Shown here: positions 44,611-53,777 of the stretch, in pieces
Position numbering within the stretch: the first letter of the stretch is position 1
Layout: the number at the start of each line of letters is the position of its first letter
Assembly (NCBI RefSeq): GCF_014196635.1
Contig: NZ_JACIEB010000002.1
Location: forward strand, 248,001-312,000
Direction of reading: 5' to 3'
DNA length: 64,000 bases
Source: Sphingobium fontiphilum
Lineage (GTDB): Bacteria > Pseudomonadota > Alphaproteobacteria > Sphingomonadales > Sphingomonadaceae
The notes under the pieces: generated by a model
Databases searched by the model: none
What the model was told of the DNA's origin: nothing
What the model saw: the letters and a program-made list of their open reading frames with translations, nothing else
Program-made: the position numbers and the translations under genes

Positions 44611-45525
44611 TCAATCGGGCGACAAACGCCCCTCCGCCAGCCGCACCGCACGCGCATCGCACATGCCGCAATCGGGCGCGGCGACGCTCATCACCGCCTT
44701 GCCGCCATCGAAGCGGATCGCATAATCGAACGGCGGCCCGCGCCAGTCCACCACCCAGCCTTCGGGGCCGGACGCCAGCAATGCGCTCTGACAGGCCGGT
44801 TCGGCGCAGGGGGCGGCGGCCGCGCCGGCCCGCGCGCACATGGCCCGAGCGGCGTCGAACAAGGCTTCGGGCAGGCCATCGTCATTGAGGTCGGGCAGCA
44901 GCGCCAGCGCCTCCCCGGTCTCCGCCGCGCCACCATCGGCCTTGCATTGCGCGATATAGGCGTCGGCCATCGCGGCCAGCGCCGTGATGGCCCTGTCCGC
45001 CCCCGGCAACGGCTGCGCCAGCGGACCTGAATAGCCATGGCGCGGCCCGCCCGGATCAGCGGGCAGAAACCACCCGCGCCCGTCAGCGCCCGCGACCCAG
45101 CCATAGGCATAGCGGCATTCGTCCGATCCCGTCCCGCCGCAATGCACGCCATGTTCGGCCGTCACCAGCCGCGGCGCGCCCTCGCCGCGCTCGATCTTGT
45201 AACCCAGAACCTGCCGGTCAAAGGCCAGCCTGTATCCGTCCGGCCCGGCCACATAGATCTGCAATGTGCAACCACCCGTGCCGCACATCATCGCCGCGGG
45301 CATACGGGCGAAATCGACGATCCAGTCGCCCGCCTCCTGCCCGGTCAGGTCGACATTGCTGTAAAGCCTGCGCGCCTGCCCCAGATCGAGGTCGTCGGCC
45401 TCGCTATCCTCCAGCTGGCGTTCGACGGCGGCGGTCACTTCGGCGGGTGGCTGGGCCATGGCGGGCGCGGCGGCCAGCCAGCCGATCAGCGCCGTGATCC
45501 CTGCCGCGAAATCCGCCCGCGCCAT
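44611..45525 (-). CDS. Secreted cysteine-rich hypothetical protein
   Basis: A 304-residue protein with a signal peptide ('MARADFAAGITALIGWLAAA' then PAMA cleavage). It has about a dozen cysteines in the mature part: 'MMCGTGGCTLQIY', 'HCGGTGSDEC', 'QCKADGG', 'MCARAG', 'PCAEPACQS' and 'DCGMCDAR', which points to a disulfide-rich periplasmic fold. 'LPDLNDDGLPEALFD' looks like an EF-hand or integrin-repeat calcium site (D-x-N-x-D-G). Two similar 'CGTGGC'-type units suggest an internal duplication. No family is recognised. GGGAGG precedes the ATG at 45525. The AIM24-like gene lies 23 bases upstream. Confidence 0.75.
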   Translation of the reverse strand: MARADFAAGITALIGWLAAAPAMAQPPAEVTAAVERQLEDSEADDLDLGQARRLYSNVDLTGQEAGDWIVDFARMPAAMMCGTGGCTLQIYVAGPDGYRLAFDRQVLGYKIERGEGAPRLVTAEHGVHCGGTGSDECRYAYGWVAGADGRGWFLPADPGGPRHGYSGPLAQPLPGADRAITALAAMADAYIAQCKADGGAAETGEALALLPDLNDDGLPEALFDAARAMCARAGAAAAPCAEPACQSALLASGPEGWVVDWRGPPFDYAIRFDGGKAVMSVAAPDCGMCDARAVRLAEGRLSPD

Positions 45526-45548
45526 CGCCGCCTCCCGCCACAAGCTGT

Positions 45549-46382
45549 TCAGTTGTTGCCGCCGATGAAGTCGCCCAGCGCGCCAAGCGCAGATCCCTCG
45601 CCCCGGTTCTGTCCGCCCCGGCTGCCCGCAGCGGCCAGCATCCGCCCGGCAAGGCGCGAGAAGGGCAGCGACTGGATCCACACATGGCCCGGCCCGCGCA
45701 GCCGCGCGAAGAACAGACCCTCCCCGCCGAACAGAACCGATTTGACCCCGCCCGCCGTCACCAGGTCGAAATCGACGCTTGGCGTCATCGCCGCCAGACA
45801 GCCGGTGTCGACATGCAGTTCCTCGCCCGCCGCCAGTTCGCGTTCGACCACGGTGCCGCCCATCTGCACGAACACCCATCCATCGCCGTCCAGCCGCTGC
45901 ATGATGAAACCCTCGCCACCGAACAGGCCGGTCATCACCCGCTTCTGGAAATGGATGCCGATGGACACCCCGCGCGCCGCCGCCAGAAATGCGTCCTTCT
46001 GACAGATCAAAGTGCCGCCATATTGGTCGAGCTTCAGCGGCAGGATCGCGCCGGGCGTGGGCGAGGCGAAGGCGACGCGCGCCTTGCCATGGCCGCCATG
46101 GGTGAAGACCGTGGTGAACAGGCTTTCCCCCGTCACCAGCCGCTTGCCCGCACCCAGCAGCTTGCCCATGAAGCCGCCGCCCTCGCCGCCGCCGCCATCA
46201 CCGAACACGGTGGTCATGCCGATGCTGGCGTCCTTCCAAACCATCGCGCCCGCTTCGGCGATCGCGCTTTCGCCCGGATCCAGCTCGATTTCAAGGAACT
46301 GGAGTTCCTGCCCCTTGATCTCGAAATCAATGTCGTCGGCCAGCGCGGCGTTGCGGTGATGGGTCCAGGGGGAAGGCGGCAT
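45549..46382 (-). CDS. TIGR00266/AIM24 family protein
   Basis: A 277-residue protein of the TIGR00266 (AIM24-like) family. 'LQFLEIELDPGESAIAEAGA' then 'MVWKDASIGMTT', 'GGFMGKLLGAGKRLVTGESL', 'FTHGGHGKARVAFASPTPG', and 'LFGGEGLFFARLRGPGHVWI' are the conserved segments, which form a trimeric beta-prism in solved members. The role is unknown; the eukaryotic relative is mitochondrial. It has a short leader rich in His/Trp but no clear signal peptide. It is probably co-transcribed with the Cys-rich secreted protein downstream. Confidence 0.92.
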   Translation of the reverse strand: MPPSPWTHHRNAALADDIDFEIKGQELQFLEIELDPGESAIAEAGAMVWKDASIGMTTVFGDGGGGEGGGFMGKLLGAGKRLVTGESLFTTVFTHGGHGKARVAFASPTPGAILPLKLDQYGGTLICQKDAFLAAARGVSIGIHFQKRVMTGLFGGEGFIMQRLDGDGWVFVQMGGTVVERELAAGEELHVDTGCLAAMTPSVDFDLVTAGGVKSVLFGGEGLFFARLRGPGHVWIQSLPFSRLAGRMLAAAGSRGGQNRGEGSALGALGDFIGGNN

Positions 46383-46430
46383 GACAGGCTCCGTTGCAGT
46401 CTCGTTGCGCCCTTATCGGGCCATTATATG

Positions 46431-47741
46431 TCAGCGGCGCGGCGCCATGCCGCCAAAGGTCACGATGCTCTCCGCGCCATTGGCGGCGATGGCGGACACG
46501 CCGATGAAATGATCGTCGACGACAATATCCTTCAAAATGGTCTCGGCGCCGCGCACGACCCGGCTGTCGGTCCAGCCGCTCTGGTCCGCCCGGCGCCAAC
46601 TGACGCGATAGGCGACCGCGCCCGGCGCCGGTTCCCACGTCACCTTGGTATCCATCGACAGCGCGCCGTCCAGCATCACGGCGGCGGGCGCGGCGGGCGC
46701 GCCCGCCAGTTCCCGCAAGGCCGCGACATTTAGCGCCGTCACTCGCGCCAGATAGGCAAAATCCATCGCATCGACCGTGTCGCCATAGACGCGGCCCTTG
46801 TCGGTGCGCAGATCCTGATGCTGCTGGTCGTAATTTTCGATGCCCACCGAAAAGCGCACCGCCGGATAGCCCAGTTCCAGCAACGGCGTATGATCGCCCC
46901 CGCGTCCGAAACGGTCGGGCCTGCGCACCGCGAACACGTCAAGCCCAATCTGGGGATTATCCTGCGCTATGGCGTCGATCTTCTTGGCCAGCGCGCGCGA
47001 CGGGCCGTCATCCTCGCCGCCTATGGCCCGGCGCGCCATCGCCGCCTGCTGATCCTCCGAGGATCGCGCGCCTTCGGAAAAGACGCGCACGCGGTTGGCC
47101 ACCACCTGCCCGTTCTGGCCGACCGTGTTGCCGACAATGTCGTTGTTCAACATCGCGCGCACTTTCCATCCCCGCGCCTTGGCCGTCGCGGCCAGCAATT
47201 TGCCGCCCCAAAGGCCCTGTTCCTCGCCCGAAAGCACGGCATAGACAATTGTGCCGTCGAATTTTTCGCCAGCAAGCAAGCGCGCCGCCTCCATCACCAG
47301 CGCGACGCCCGAACCATCGTCATTCGCGCCCGGCGCGTCGCTGGTTGCGTCCATCACATTGCTGACGCGGCTGTCGATATGGGCTGCGACGATCACCACC
47401 TGATCCGGGTCGCCCGCGCCCTTCTGAATGGCGAGCAGGTCGACGACCTCAACGCCGTCGGGCGCGCGCGGGCCGGTAAATCGGTCAGCCACGGTCTCGA
47501 CCGACAGGCAGCCTTTGCAGGCCTTGCCGATTTTCTCAAATTCCCCTGCAACCCATCGCCGGGCTGCGCCAATGCCCCTTTTGGGGTCGGTCGCGGACGA
47601 CAATGTGTGCCGCGTGCCAAAGCCCACCAGATGCTCGACATTCGTCTTCAGGCGCGCTGGATCGGCCGAGACCTCCTGCGCCAGTGCGGCAAGGGGATGG
47701 GCGGCCAGAGCGAGGGCGATCAGAGCGGGCGCGGTTTTCAT
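46431..47741 (-). CDS. M28-family metallopeptidase with C-terminal Fn3-like domain
   Basis: A 436-residue secreted aminopeptidase-like enzyme. A signal peptide ends 'PLAALAQ'. The di-zinc site residues are visible in order: 'VAAHIDSR' (His and Asp), 'GANDDGSG' (bridging Asp), 'LSGEEQGLWG' (catalytic Glu and ligand Glu), 'MLNNDIVG' (Asp) and 'RGGDHTPLLELG' (His). The final ~90 residues ('TKVTWEPAPGAVAYRVSWRR' onward) resemble a fibronectin-III domain. It probably trims peptides in the periplasm or outside the cell. The start at 47741 ('MKTAPALIAL') is set by the signal peptide. Confidence 0.92.
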   Translation of the reverse strand: MKTAPALIALALAAHPLAALAQEVSADPARLKTNVEHLVGFGTRHTLSSATDPKRGIGAARRWVAGEFEKIGKACKGCLSVETVADRFTGPRAPDGVEVVDLLAIQKGAGDPDQVVIVAAHIDSRVSNVMDATSDAPGANDDGSGVALVMEAARLLAGEKFDGTIVYAVLSGEEQGLWGGKLLAATAKARGWKVRAMLNNDIVGNTVGQNGQVVANRVRVFSEGARSSEDQQAAMARRAIGGEDDGPSRALAKKIDAIAQDNPQIGLDVFAVRRPDRFGRGGDHTPLLELGYPAVRFSVGIENYDQQHQDLRTDKGRVYGDTVDAMDFAYLARVTALNVAALRELAGAPAAPAAVMLDGALSMDTKVTWEPAPGAVAYRVSWRRADQSGWTDSRVVRGAETILKDIVVDDHFIGVSAIAANGAESIVTFGGMAPRR

Positions 47742-47814
47742 GGCCCCGTTTGTGGCGCGAACGGGCGTCGACGGCAAGTGGCCAACGCCCGTTCCCGTCA
47801 TCATGCCAGTGCGA

Positions 47815-48168
47815 TCATTCGCACTTGATGTCCCCCTTGTCGATGGCCCGGCCCGCCAGCGCGCCGCCGCCCGCGCCCAGGATGGTGCCCAGCGTCTTGG
47901 ATCCGCCCGGCGCAATGATGTTGCCCAGCACGCCGCCCGCAATCGCGCCGACGATGGTGCCGGTGGTGCCGTCGTCGCGCTTGCAATAATAGCGGCCGTC
48001 ACGGTCGCGATAGATATAGTCATTGTCGCCGATGGGCCGATAACGGCGCGCGGGCGGCGGACGGTCGCCAGGACGGTCATAGCCATAGCCGCCGCCATAA
48101 TTATCGGATGTGCAGGCGGCCATGGGCAGCATGGCGGCGATGACGGCGGCGATGACGGGTGCGCGCAT
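47815..48168 (-). CDS. Glycine-zipper 2TM lipoprotein
   Basis: A 117-residue envelope lipoprotein. The signal peptide ends in a lipobox 'MAAC' (Cys about residue 19). A Tyr/Arg/Asp-rich stretch ('YGYDRPGDRPPPARRY', 'YIYRDRDGRYYC') precedes the glycine zipper 'GAIAGGVLGNIIAPGGSKTL' and 'GAGGGALAGRAIDKG'. It resembles the 17-kDa surface antigen family. It lies 73 bases upstream of the M28 gene and downstream of nhaA, all on the same strand. The start at 48168 follows from the signal peptide. Confidence 0.87.
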   Translation of the reverse strand: MRAPVIAAVIAAMLPMAACTSDNYGGGYGYDRPGDRPPPARRYRPIGDNDYIYRDRDGRYYCKRDDGTTGTIVGAIAGGVLGNIIAPGGSKTLGTILGAGGGALAGRAIDKGDIKCE

Positions 48169-48229
48169 GGGTTTTCTCCTCGTTATGCGTTTCCGACAGT
48201 CCGAACCTTCGAACCGCCGGAAAGTTGCC

Positions 48230-49456
48230 TCATGCGGGCTTGCGGGACGGCACCGGCGCTTTTCGCGTGGGCGCAAAACGCAACACCAGGAAGCCCACCA
48301 CCGCCGATAGCACCGATCCCGCCAGCGTGCCGATCTTGGCCTCCTCGATCAGCAAAGGCGAGTGCGGGAAGGCCAGCGCACCGATGAACAGGCTCATGGT
48401 GAAGCCGATGCCGCACAGCAACGACACGCCATAGATCTGCGCCCAGTTTGCTCCCTTTGGCCGCGTGGCGAGCCCCATGCGGACGCTGAGCCAGATCGCG
48501 CCGAACACGCCGAATTGCTTGCCCAGGAACAGGCCGGCGGCAATGCCCAGAGGCAAGGGCGCGACCAGATGGCCGGCCGCGCCGCCGCCCAGCGATACGC
48601 CGGCATTGGCGAAACCGAACAGCGGCACGATGGCATAGGCGCTCCAGGGGTGGATGGCATGCTCCAGCCTGTGCAGCGGGCTGTCTATGGCGTCAGGGGC
48701 GGCCGGGGTCTTGCGGATCGGCACCATCATCGCCGCGAGCACGCCGGCAATGGTGGCATGGACTCCCGACAACAACATCGCATACCATAGCAGCGCAAAG
48801 CCGATCAGGTAGAGCGGCAGAGACTTCACCCCGCTCTTGTTCATCACGTACATCGCCACCAGGATGATCGCGGCGGCGAACAGCGCCAGGCTGTTGAGAC
48901 CGGCGGTATAGGCGACCGCGATGATCGCCACCGCGCCCATGTCGTCGACGATGGCGACCGTCGTCAGGAACAGCTTGAGCGAAGTCGGCGCGCGCGGACC
49001 GAGCAGCGCCAGCACGCCGATGGCGAAGGCGATGTCGGTCGCGGCGGGAATGGCCCAGCCATTGGTCAGGGTCGCGTCGCCAGAGGTAAAGGCCAGATAG
49101 ACGACCGCAGGGAAGACCATGCCCGCCGCCGCCGCAATCACCGGTAGGCGCCGCCTTTCCCATGAAGAGAGCCGACCGTCGACGAACTCGCGCTTGATCT
49201 CCAGGCCCACGAGGAGGAAGAAGATCGCCATCAGACCGTCGTTGATCCACAGATGCACGGTCATCGGCCCCAGCTTGGGGGTCAGCGTCGGTCCGGTCTG
49301 CGCATGGACCAGCAGATGATAGAGATGCGCCGTTTCCTCCGACAGATTGGCCAGCAGCAAGGCCAGAGCGGCGCTAGTCATCAGCAATATGCCGCCTGCC
49401 GCTTCGCCGGACAGAAATTCGCGCAAATTGGATCGCGGGCGCTGACTTTGGATCAA
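48230..49456 (-). CDS. nhaA: Na+/H+ antiporter NhaA
   Basis: A 408-residue electrogenic Na+/H+ antiporter of the inner membrane. The signature 'LTTVAIVDDMGAVAIIA' carries the two adjacent Asp residues that bind the ion, and 'NGWAIPAATDIAFAIGVLAL' contains the Thr-Asp of the unwound TM4. 'LVGLEIKREFVDGRLSSW' is the N-terminal dimer and pH-sensor region. Twelve TM segments are expected. The C-terminus is short and basic ('RKAPVPSRKPA'). It extrudes Na+ and helps alkaline pH tolerance. It is divergent from the glycosyltransferase gene. Confidence 0.95.
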   Translation of the reverse strand: MIQSQRPRSNLREFLSGEAAGGILLMTSAALALLLANLSEETAHLYHLLVHAQTGPTLTPKLGPMTVHLWINDGLMAIFFLLVGLEIKREFVDGRLSSWERRRLPVIAAAAGMVFPAVVYLAFTSGDATLTNGWAIPAATDIAFAIGVLALLGPRAPTSLKLFLTTVAIVDDMGAVAIIAVAYTAGLNSLALFAAAIILVAMYVMNKSGVKSLPLYLIGFALLWYAMLLSGVHATIAGVLAAMMVPIRKTPAAPDAIDSPLHRLEHAIHPWSAYAIVPLFGFANAGVSLGGGAAGHLVAPLPLGIAAGLFLGKQFGVFGAIWLSVRMGLATRPKGANWAQIYGVSLLCGIGFTMSLFIGALAFPHSPLLIEEAKIGTLAGSVLSAVVGFLVLRFAPTRKAPVPSRKPA

Positions 49457-49599
49457 CGGTTCGCTCCTTTGACCGATGGGGGATGATGGGCAAGATCCTA
49501 GGAAGGTCGCGCCTGGGGGTCAAACCAAACCGGCATTTGCGCGCTTGCAACCATCCGTATTTGAGGCATCAATCGGGCAACCGGGGCGGGGAGCTGTTC

Positions 49600-50991
49600 T
49601 TGATCGACGGGGCGATCAATCTGCTGGTTGTGGTGCGGCACGAACTGACGCTGTTCGCGGCGGCCGGGCTAGCCATCGGCGGCATCGACGATCTGGTCAT
49701 CGACCTTGTTTTCCTTTTTCGGCGCGGCTGGCGACGGATCGCCGTCTATTCGCGCCACGCGCGCATGACCATGGCCACATTGCCGCGATCGGACCATCCT
49801 GGCTGCATCGCCATATTCGTTCCCGCCTGGCAGGAAGCCGAGGTGATCGGCCCCATGGTCCGCCATGCGCTGCGCCAATGGAAAGGCGCGGATTTCCGTC
49901 TGTTCGTTGGCGCCTATCCCAATGATCCGGCAACGTCTCTGGCCGCCATCGCGGCGGCGGGAGAACAGGAACAGGCGATCATCCGCATCCATGATCGCCC
50001 CGGCCCGACGACCAAGGCCGATTGCCTGAACGGCCTGTGGCGCACCATGCTGGCGGAGGAACAGCGGACCGGTCGCCGGTTCAAGGCGGTGGTGCTGCAC
50101 GATGCGGAAGATGTCGTCCACGTCGATGAAATCGCGCTGTTCGACAAAATGATCGACCGGTTCGATCTGGTGCAATTGCCCGTCCTGCCGCTGCCGGGCG
50201 AAGGGTCGCGCTGGCGGCGCGCCATCGCCGATCACTATTGCGACGAATTTGCAGAGGAACATGGCAAATATCTGACCGTGCGGGAGGCTTTGGGCGCGTC
50301 CATTCCTTCGGCGGGCGTCGGCTGCGCCTTTTCCCGCGACGCGCTGGCGGCGCTCGACGGCGACGACGGCCCCTTCGACGCCGCTTCGCTGACGGAGGAT
50401 TATGAAACGGGCCTGCGGATCACCGCCCATGGCGGGCGCGGCATATTCCTGCGCATCCGCGACGCGCGCGGCGAACTGGTGTGCATCCGCGAACATTTCC
50501 CCGACAGCCTTTCGGCCGCCGTCCGGCAAAAGGCGCGGTGGATGGTCGGCATCGCCCTGTCCGGGTGGGACCGTATGGGGTGGCGCGGCGGTCCGGGCGA
50601 ATGGTGGATGCGCTTTCGCGATCGCCGCGCGGCGCTGGCGGCGCTGATCCTGTTCGCCGCCTATCTCGCCGTCGCCCTTTGGGGGCTGATCGGCACGATC
50701 GCCCTGTTCCGGCCGGTGCCGCCGATGCCGCTGGGGCCAGTGCTTGAAACGCTGCTGCTCATCACCTTCGCGCTGATGCTATGGCGCTTTGCGGTGCGGT
50801 TGCTGTTTGTCGGGCGCAGCTATGGCTGGCGGCAGGGGCTGGCCGCCATTCCCCGCACCTTCATCGCCAATCTGGTCGCGATGCTGGCGGCGCGGCGCGC
50901 AATCACCCTGTATTGCCGGTCGCTGCTGGGCGAGCCGCTGCGCTGGGACAAGACGCAGCATCGCTTCCCGGACATGGAACAGCGCCCATGA
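49600..50991 (+). CDS. NfrB-like membrane glycosyltransferase family 2 protein
   Basis: A 463-residue inner-membrane glycosyltransferase. The N-terminus is a TM segment with 'GGIDDLVIDLVF'. The GT2 core has 'IAIFVPAWQEAEVIGPMV', a DxD-like 'LHDAEDVVHVDE', 'TEDYETGLRI' (TED motif) and 'RQKARWMVGIAL' (QxxRW motif) used by processive synthases. Two to three TM helices close the protein. This resembles the N-terminal part of the N4 adsorption protein NfrB, without its C-terminal MshEN domain. The TTG at 49600 (GGGGAG six bases upstream) is the best start; the ATG at 49483 adds a basic unlike segment. It is coupled to the NfrA-C-like gene by ATGA. Confidence 0.82.
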   Translation: MIDGAINLLVVVRHELTLFAAAGLAIGGIDDLVIDLVFLFRRGWRRIAVYSRHARMTMATLPRSDHPGCIAIFVPAWQEAEVIGPMVRHALRQWKGADFRLFVGAYPNDPATSLAAIAAAGEQEQAIIRIHDRPGPTTKADCLNGLWRTMLAEEQRTGRRFKAVVLHDAEDVVHVDEIALFDKMIDRFDLVQLPVLPLPGEGSRWRRAIADHYCDEFAEEHGKYLTVREALGASIPSAGVGCAFSRDALAALDGDDGPFDAASLTEDYETGLRITAHGGRGIFLRIRDARGELVCIREHFPDSLSAAVRQKARWMVGIALSGWDRMGWRGGPGEWWMRFRDRRAALAALILFAAYLAVALWGLIGTIALFRPVPPMPLGPVLETLLLITFALMLWRFAVRLLFVGRSYGWRQGLAAIPRTFIANLVAMLAARRAITLYCRSLLGEPLRWDKTQHRFPDMEQRP

Positions 50992-52034
50992 CCGGCCCGT
51001 TCGGCAGCGGCCGCCCGCTTCGCTTCTTCCTGCTGGTGATCGCCGCGTGGGTCGGCGGTCGCGTGGGGATGGAGTGGCCCGCAGCCGCACCCGTTGCCCG
51101 GTCAACGCCGCTCCGACAAGCGCCTGTCCAGGTTGCGAAAGGCCCTGCTTCTCCAGCCATCTCCCCCATGGCCGCATCGCCCCGCATAATGCCTTTGCCC
51201 CGCCATGCTGCAATGCCGCGACAACCGATCCCAGCTCCCATCGGCGGCGCGGTCGATCTCATGGATTTCATCCGCTTCACCACGGCCTTCAACAGTCGCC
51301 ATTATGGGGAGGCAAACGGCCTCGCCGCCCTTGCCGACACCGAAAGCGCGCACGCGCCCTGGCCCATCGCGATACCGAGCGGGCAGCCGCCCCGCAACGA
51401 TCGCTGGCGCGCCAGCGCCTGGGTGCTGTGGCGACCCGATGGCGGCGCCCCCGTCAGCCTGCCCGGCGGTCAGCTTGGCGCTTCCCAGATGGGCGCCCGC
51501 GTCGATTATGACCTGTCGCCCCGATCGCCATCCCGCCTTGCCGCCTATGCGCGGGCGAGCGCCGCCCTGATCCGCCCCGCCCAGCCGGAGGCGGCGCTGG
51601 GTCTCGCCTTTCAGCCATCCCGCCATTTGCCCGTCAGCATCGCGGTGGAACGCCGCATCGCGCTTGATCGGACCGCGCGAAACGCGATGGCTGTGGTGAT
51701 CGCGGGCGGCTTTGGCCCGCGCGAGGCGCTGCCCGGCCTGATGGCCGAGGGCTATGCCCAGACCGGCATGGTCGGCGCCCGATCCCTCGACGCCTTCATC
51801 GACGGTCGATTGTCGATCACCCATCCCGTCGATCGGACCGCGATGGCGGTCGGCGCCAGCCTGTCGGGCGGGGCGCAGCCGGGCGTTCACCGGGTCGATG
51901 TCGGCCCCGCGCTCCACCTGCGCCTGCCCACCGCTCCCGTCGCCGCCCGCATGACCGTGGAATGGCGCGAACGTGTGTCGGGACAGGCCCGTCCCCGATC
52001 CGGCCTGGCGCTGACGCTGGCCGCCGATTTTTGA
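50988..52034 (+). CDS. NfrA C-terminal-domain-like exported protein
   Basis: A 348-residue protein that starts with a basic leader and one hydrophobic segment ('FFLLVIAAWVGGRVGMEW'), then a Pro-rich linker (about 30-85), then a repeating beta-strand domain: 'ASAWVLWRPDGGAPVSLPGG', 'GASQMGARVDYDL', 'AALGLAFQPSRHLPVSIAVE', 'AMAVVIAGGFG', ending in the aromatic 'LAADF'. These look like the C-terminal barrel strands of NfrA (phage N4 adsorption protein A). With the NfrB-like synthase just upstream (ATGA overlap) it suggests an envelope system for making and exporting a surface glycan. The C-terminal Phe is a typical outer-membrane insertion signal. Confidence 0.7.
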   Translation: MTGPFGSGRPLRFFLLVIAAWVGGRVGMEWPAAAPVARSTPLRQAPVQVAKGPASPAISPMAASPRIMPLPRHAAMPRQPIPAPIGGAVDLMDFIRFTTAFNSRHYGEANGLAALADTESAHAPWPIAIPSGQPPRNDRWRASAWVLWRPDGGAPVSLPGGQLGASQMGARVDYDLSPRSPSRLAAYARASAALIRPAQPEAALGLAFQPSRHLPVSIAVERRIALDRTARNAMAVVIAGGFGPREALPGLMAEGYAQTGMVGARSLDAFIDGRLSITHPVDRTAMAVGASLSGGAQPGVHRVDVGPALHLRLPTAPVAARMTVEWRERVSGQARPRSGLALTLAADF

Positions 52035-52084
52035 GTCCCTCGGCGCTTTCTATCTCGCCGCTTTGGGGCTAGTCCTGCGGGGGC

Positions 52085-52999
52085 ATGGACCTTTACCTGC
52101 CGATCGCCAATCTCTCCGTCAACGCGCTGGTCATCATCGGCCTGGGCGGCGTCGTCGGCCTGCTCTCCGGCATGTTCGGCGTGGGCGGCGGGTTTCTGAC
52201 GACGCCGCTGCTCATCTTTTATGGCATCCCCCCCACCGTGGCGGCGGCTTCGGCGGCGTCGCAGGTGACGGGCGCGTCGGTGTCGGGCGTGTTCACCCAT
52301 ATGGCGCGCGGCACCGTCGACGTCCGCATGGGCGGCGTGCTGGTCGGCGGCGGCGTCGTCGGCGCTGGCATTGGCGTGCTGCTGTTCCGCCTGCTCCAGG
52401 CGCTGGGCCAGATCGATACGGTCATCGCCATCCTCTATGTCGTGCTGCTGGGGTCGATCGGCGGTCTGATGGCCAAGGAATCCATCGAAACGCTGATCGC
52501 CGCCCGCACCGGGCGAGCGCGGACGGCGCGCAAACGCCGTCACCACCCCTTGGTCGCGGCGTTGCCGATGCGCTGGCGCTTCTATCGCTCGGGCCTCTAT
52601 ATCTCGCCCCTCGCCCCGCTGCTTCTGGGGATGATGACCGGCATATTGACGATGCTGCTGGGCGTGGGCGGCGGCTTCATCATGGTCCCCGCCATGATCT
52701 ATCTGCTGGGCATGGGGACGCAGGTCGTCGTCGGCACATCGCTGTTCCAGATATTGTTCGTGACCATGGCGACCACCATGATCCACGCCATGACGACCAA
52801 GGCGGTGGACCTGGTGCTGGCGCTGCTGCTACTGGTGGGCAGCGTGATCGGGGCACAGGTCGGCACGCGCATTTCGATGAAGATGCGGCCGGAAAATCTG
52901 CGCGTCATCCTGGCGCTGATCGTGCTGGTCGTGGCGTTCCGCATGGCGCTAGGCCTGGGCTGGCGGCCCGATGAAATCTATTCGGTGCAGGTCCAGTGA
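52085..52999 (+). CDS. TauE/SafE family sulfite/organosulfonate exporter-like permease
   Basis: A 304-residue membrane protein with the two family repeats 'GLLSGMFGVGGGFLTTPLLI' and 'GILTMLLGVGGGFIMVPAMI' (each G-x-GGG then P). About eight TM helices with a central cytoplasmic loop rich in Arg ('RTARKRRHH'). Members export sulfite, sulfoacetate and other small anions; the substrate here is not determined. The coupled downstream gene (ATGA-type overlap, 52996) is TIGR02186, a frequent partner of this subfamily in alphaproteobacteria, sometimes tied to sulfur metabolism. Confidence 0.88.
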   Translation: MDLYLPIANLSVNALVIIGLGGVVGLLSGMFGVGGGFLTTPLLIFYGIPPTVAAASAASQVTGASVSGVFTHMARGTVDVRMGGVLVGGGVVGAGIGVLLFRLLQALGQIDTVIAILYVVLLGSIGGLMAKESIETLIAARTGRARTARKRRHHPLVAALPMRWRFYRSGLYISPLAPLLLGMMTGILTMLLGVGGGFIMVPAMIYLLGMGTQVVVGTSLFQILFVTMATTMIHAMTTKAVDLVLALLLLVGSVIGAQVGTRISMKMRPENLRVILALIVLVVAFRMALGLGWRPDEIYSVQVQ

Positions 53000-53757
53000 A
53001 GCGGTTGTTCCGTGCGCTGTTGCCGCTGCTGGCGTGGCCGCTGACCGGGGCGGCCGAACCCATGCTGGTGCCCGATGTGTCGCAACGCGAAGTCGAGATT
53101 CGCTACAGCTTCTCCGGCGCTGAACTGCTGCTGTTCGGCGCCATCGTCTATCCCGATGGGCGCGCGCCGGACAAACCCGCCGACATCGTCGTCGTGCTCA
53201 AGGGGCCGGAACAATCCATCACCATGCGCGAAAAGCAAAAGGTGGCGGGCATATGGGTCAACGCCGCCAGCGCCCGTTTCCGCTCTGCGCCAAGCTACTA
53301 CGCCATGGCCTCGTCCCGCCCGATCGACGCCATCGTCGACGATCGCACCGCCGCGATTTACGAACTGGGCCTCGACAAGCTGCAACTCTCGCCCGCGTCC
53401 CTGAACGCCAATGCCGAACTGGAGCGGTTCCAGGCCGGGCTCGCCGATCTGCGCCACCGTTACGGGCTGTTCGTGGAACGGCCCGGCGCCGTGGAGATTA
53501 CCGACGGCGTCCTGTATCAGGCGCGACTGCCGCTGTCGGCGCGGGTGATCGTCGGCCCTTATACCGCCGAGACGTTTCTGGTGCAGGACGGCCGCGTCGT
53601 CGCCGCCGCCGTGCGCGACATCACGATCCGCAAATCGGGCTTCGAACAGTTCATGGCGGACGCCGCGAGCGACTGGCCCTTCGCCTATGGCATGGTCGCG
53701 ATCATCATGGCCTGCGCCATGGGCTGGGCGGCAGGCTCCATCGCACGGCGCCTCTGA
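52996..53757 (+). CDS. TIGR02186 family exported membrane protein
   Basis: A 253-residue protein of the alphaproteobacterial TIGR02186 family. After a signal peptide come 'LVPDVSQREVEIRYSFSGAE' and 'LLLFGAIVYPDGRAPDKPAD', then 'GIWVNAASARFRSAPSYYAM', the conserved strands of the periplasmic domain. A C-terminal TM segment 'FAYGMVAIIMACAMGWAAGS' anchors it. The function is unknown; it always follows a TauE/SafE-type permease, as here. The start at 52996 overlaps the permease stop. Confidence 0.9.
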   Translation: MKRLFRALLPLLAWPLTGAAEPMLVPDVSQREVEIRYSFSGAELLLFGAIVYPDGRAPDKPADIVVVLKGPEQSITMREKQKVAGIWVNAASARFRSAPSYYAMASSRPIDAIVDDRTAAIYELGLDKLQLSPASLNANAELERFQAGLADLRHRYGLFVERPGAVEITDGVLYQARLPLSARVIVGPYTAETFLVQDGRVVAAAVRDITIRKSGFEQFMADAASDWPFAYGMVAIIMACAMGWAAGSIARRL

Positions 53758-53777
53758 AGGCGGGACCACCGCACTCT

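Noticed and set aside
46431..48098. A 555-residue form of the M28 peptidase starting near 48098
   Set aside because: The extra N-terminal part runs through the glycine-zipper lipoprotein gene in another frame; the signal peptide at 47741 marks the true start.
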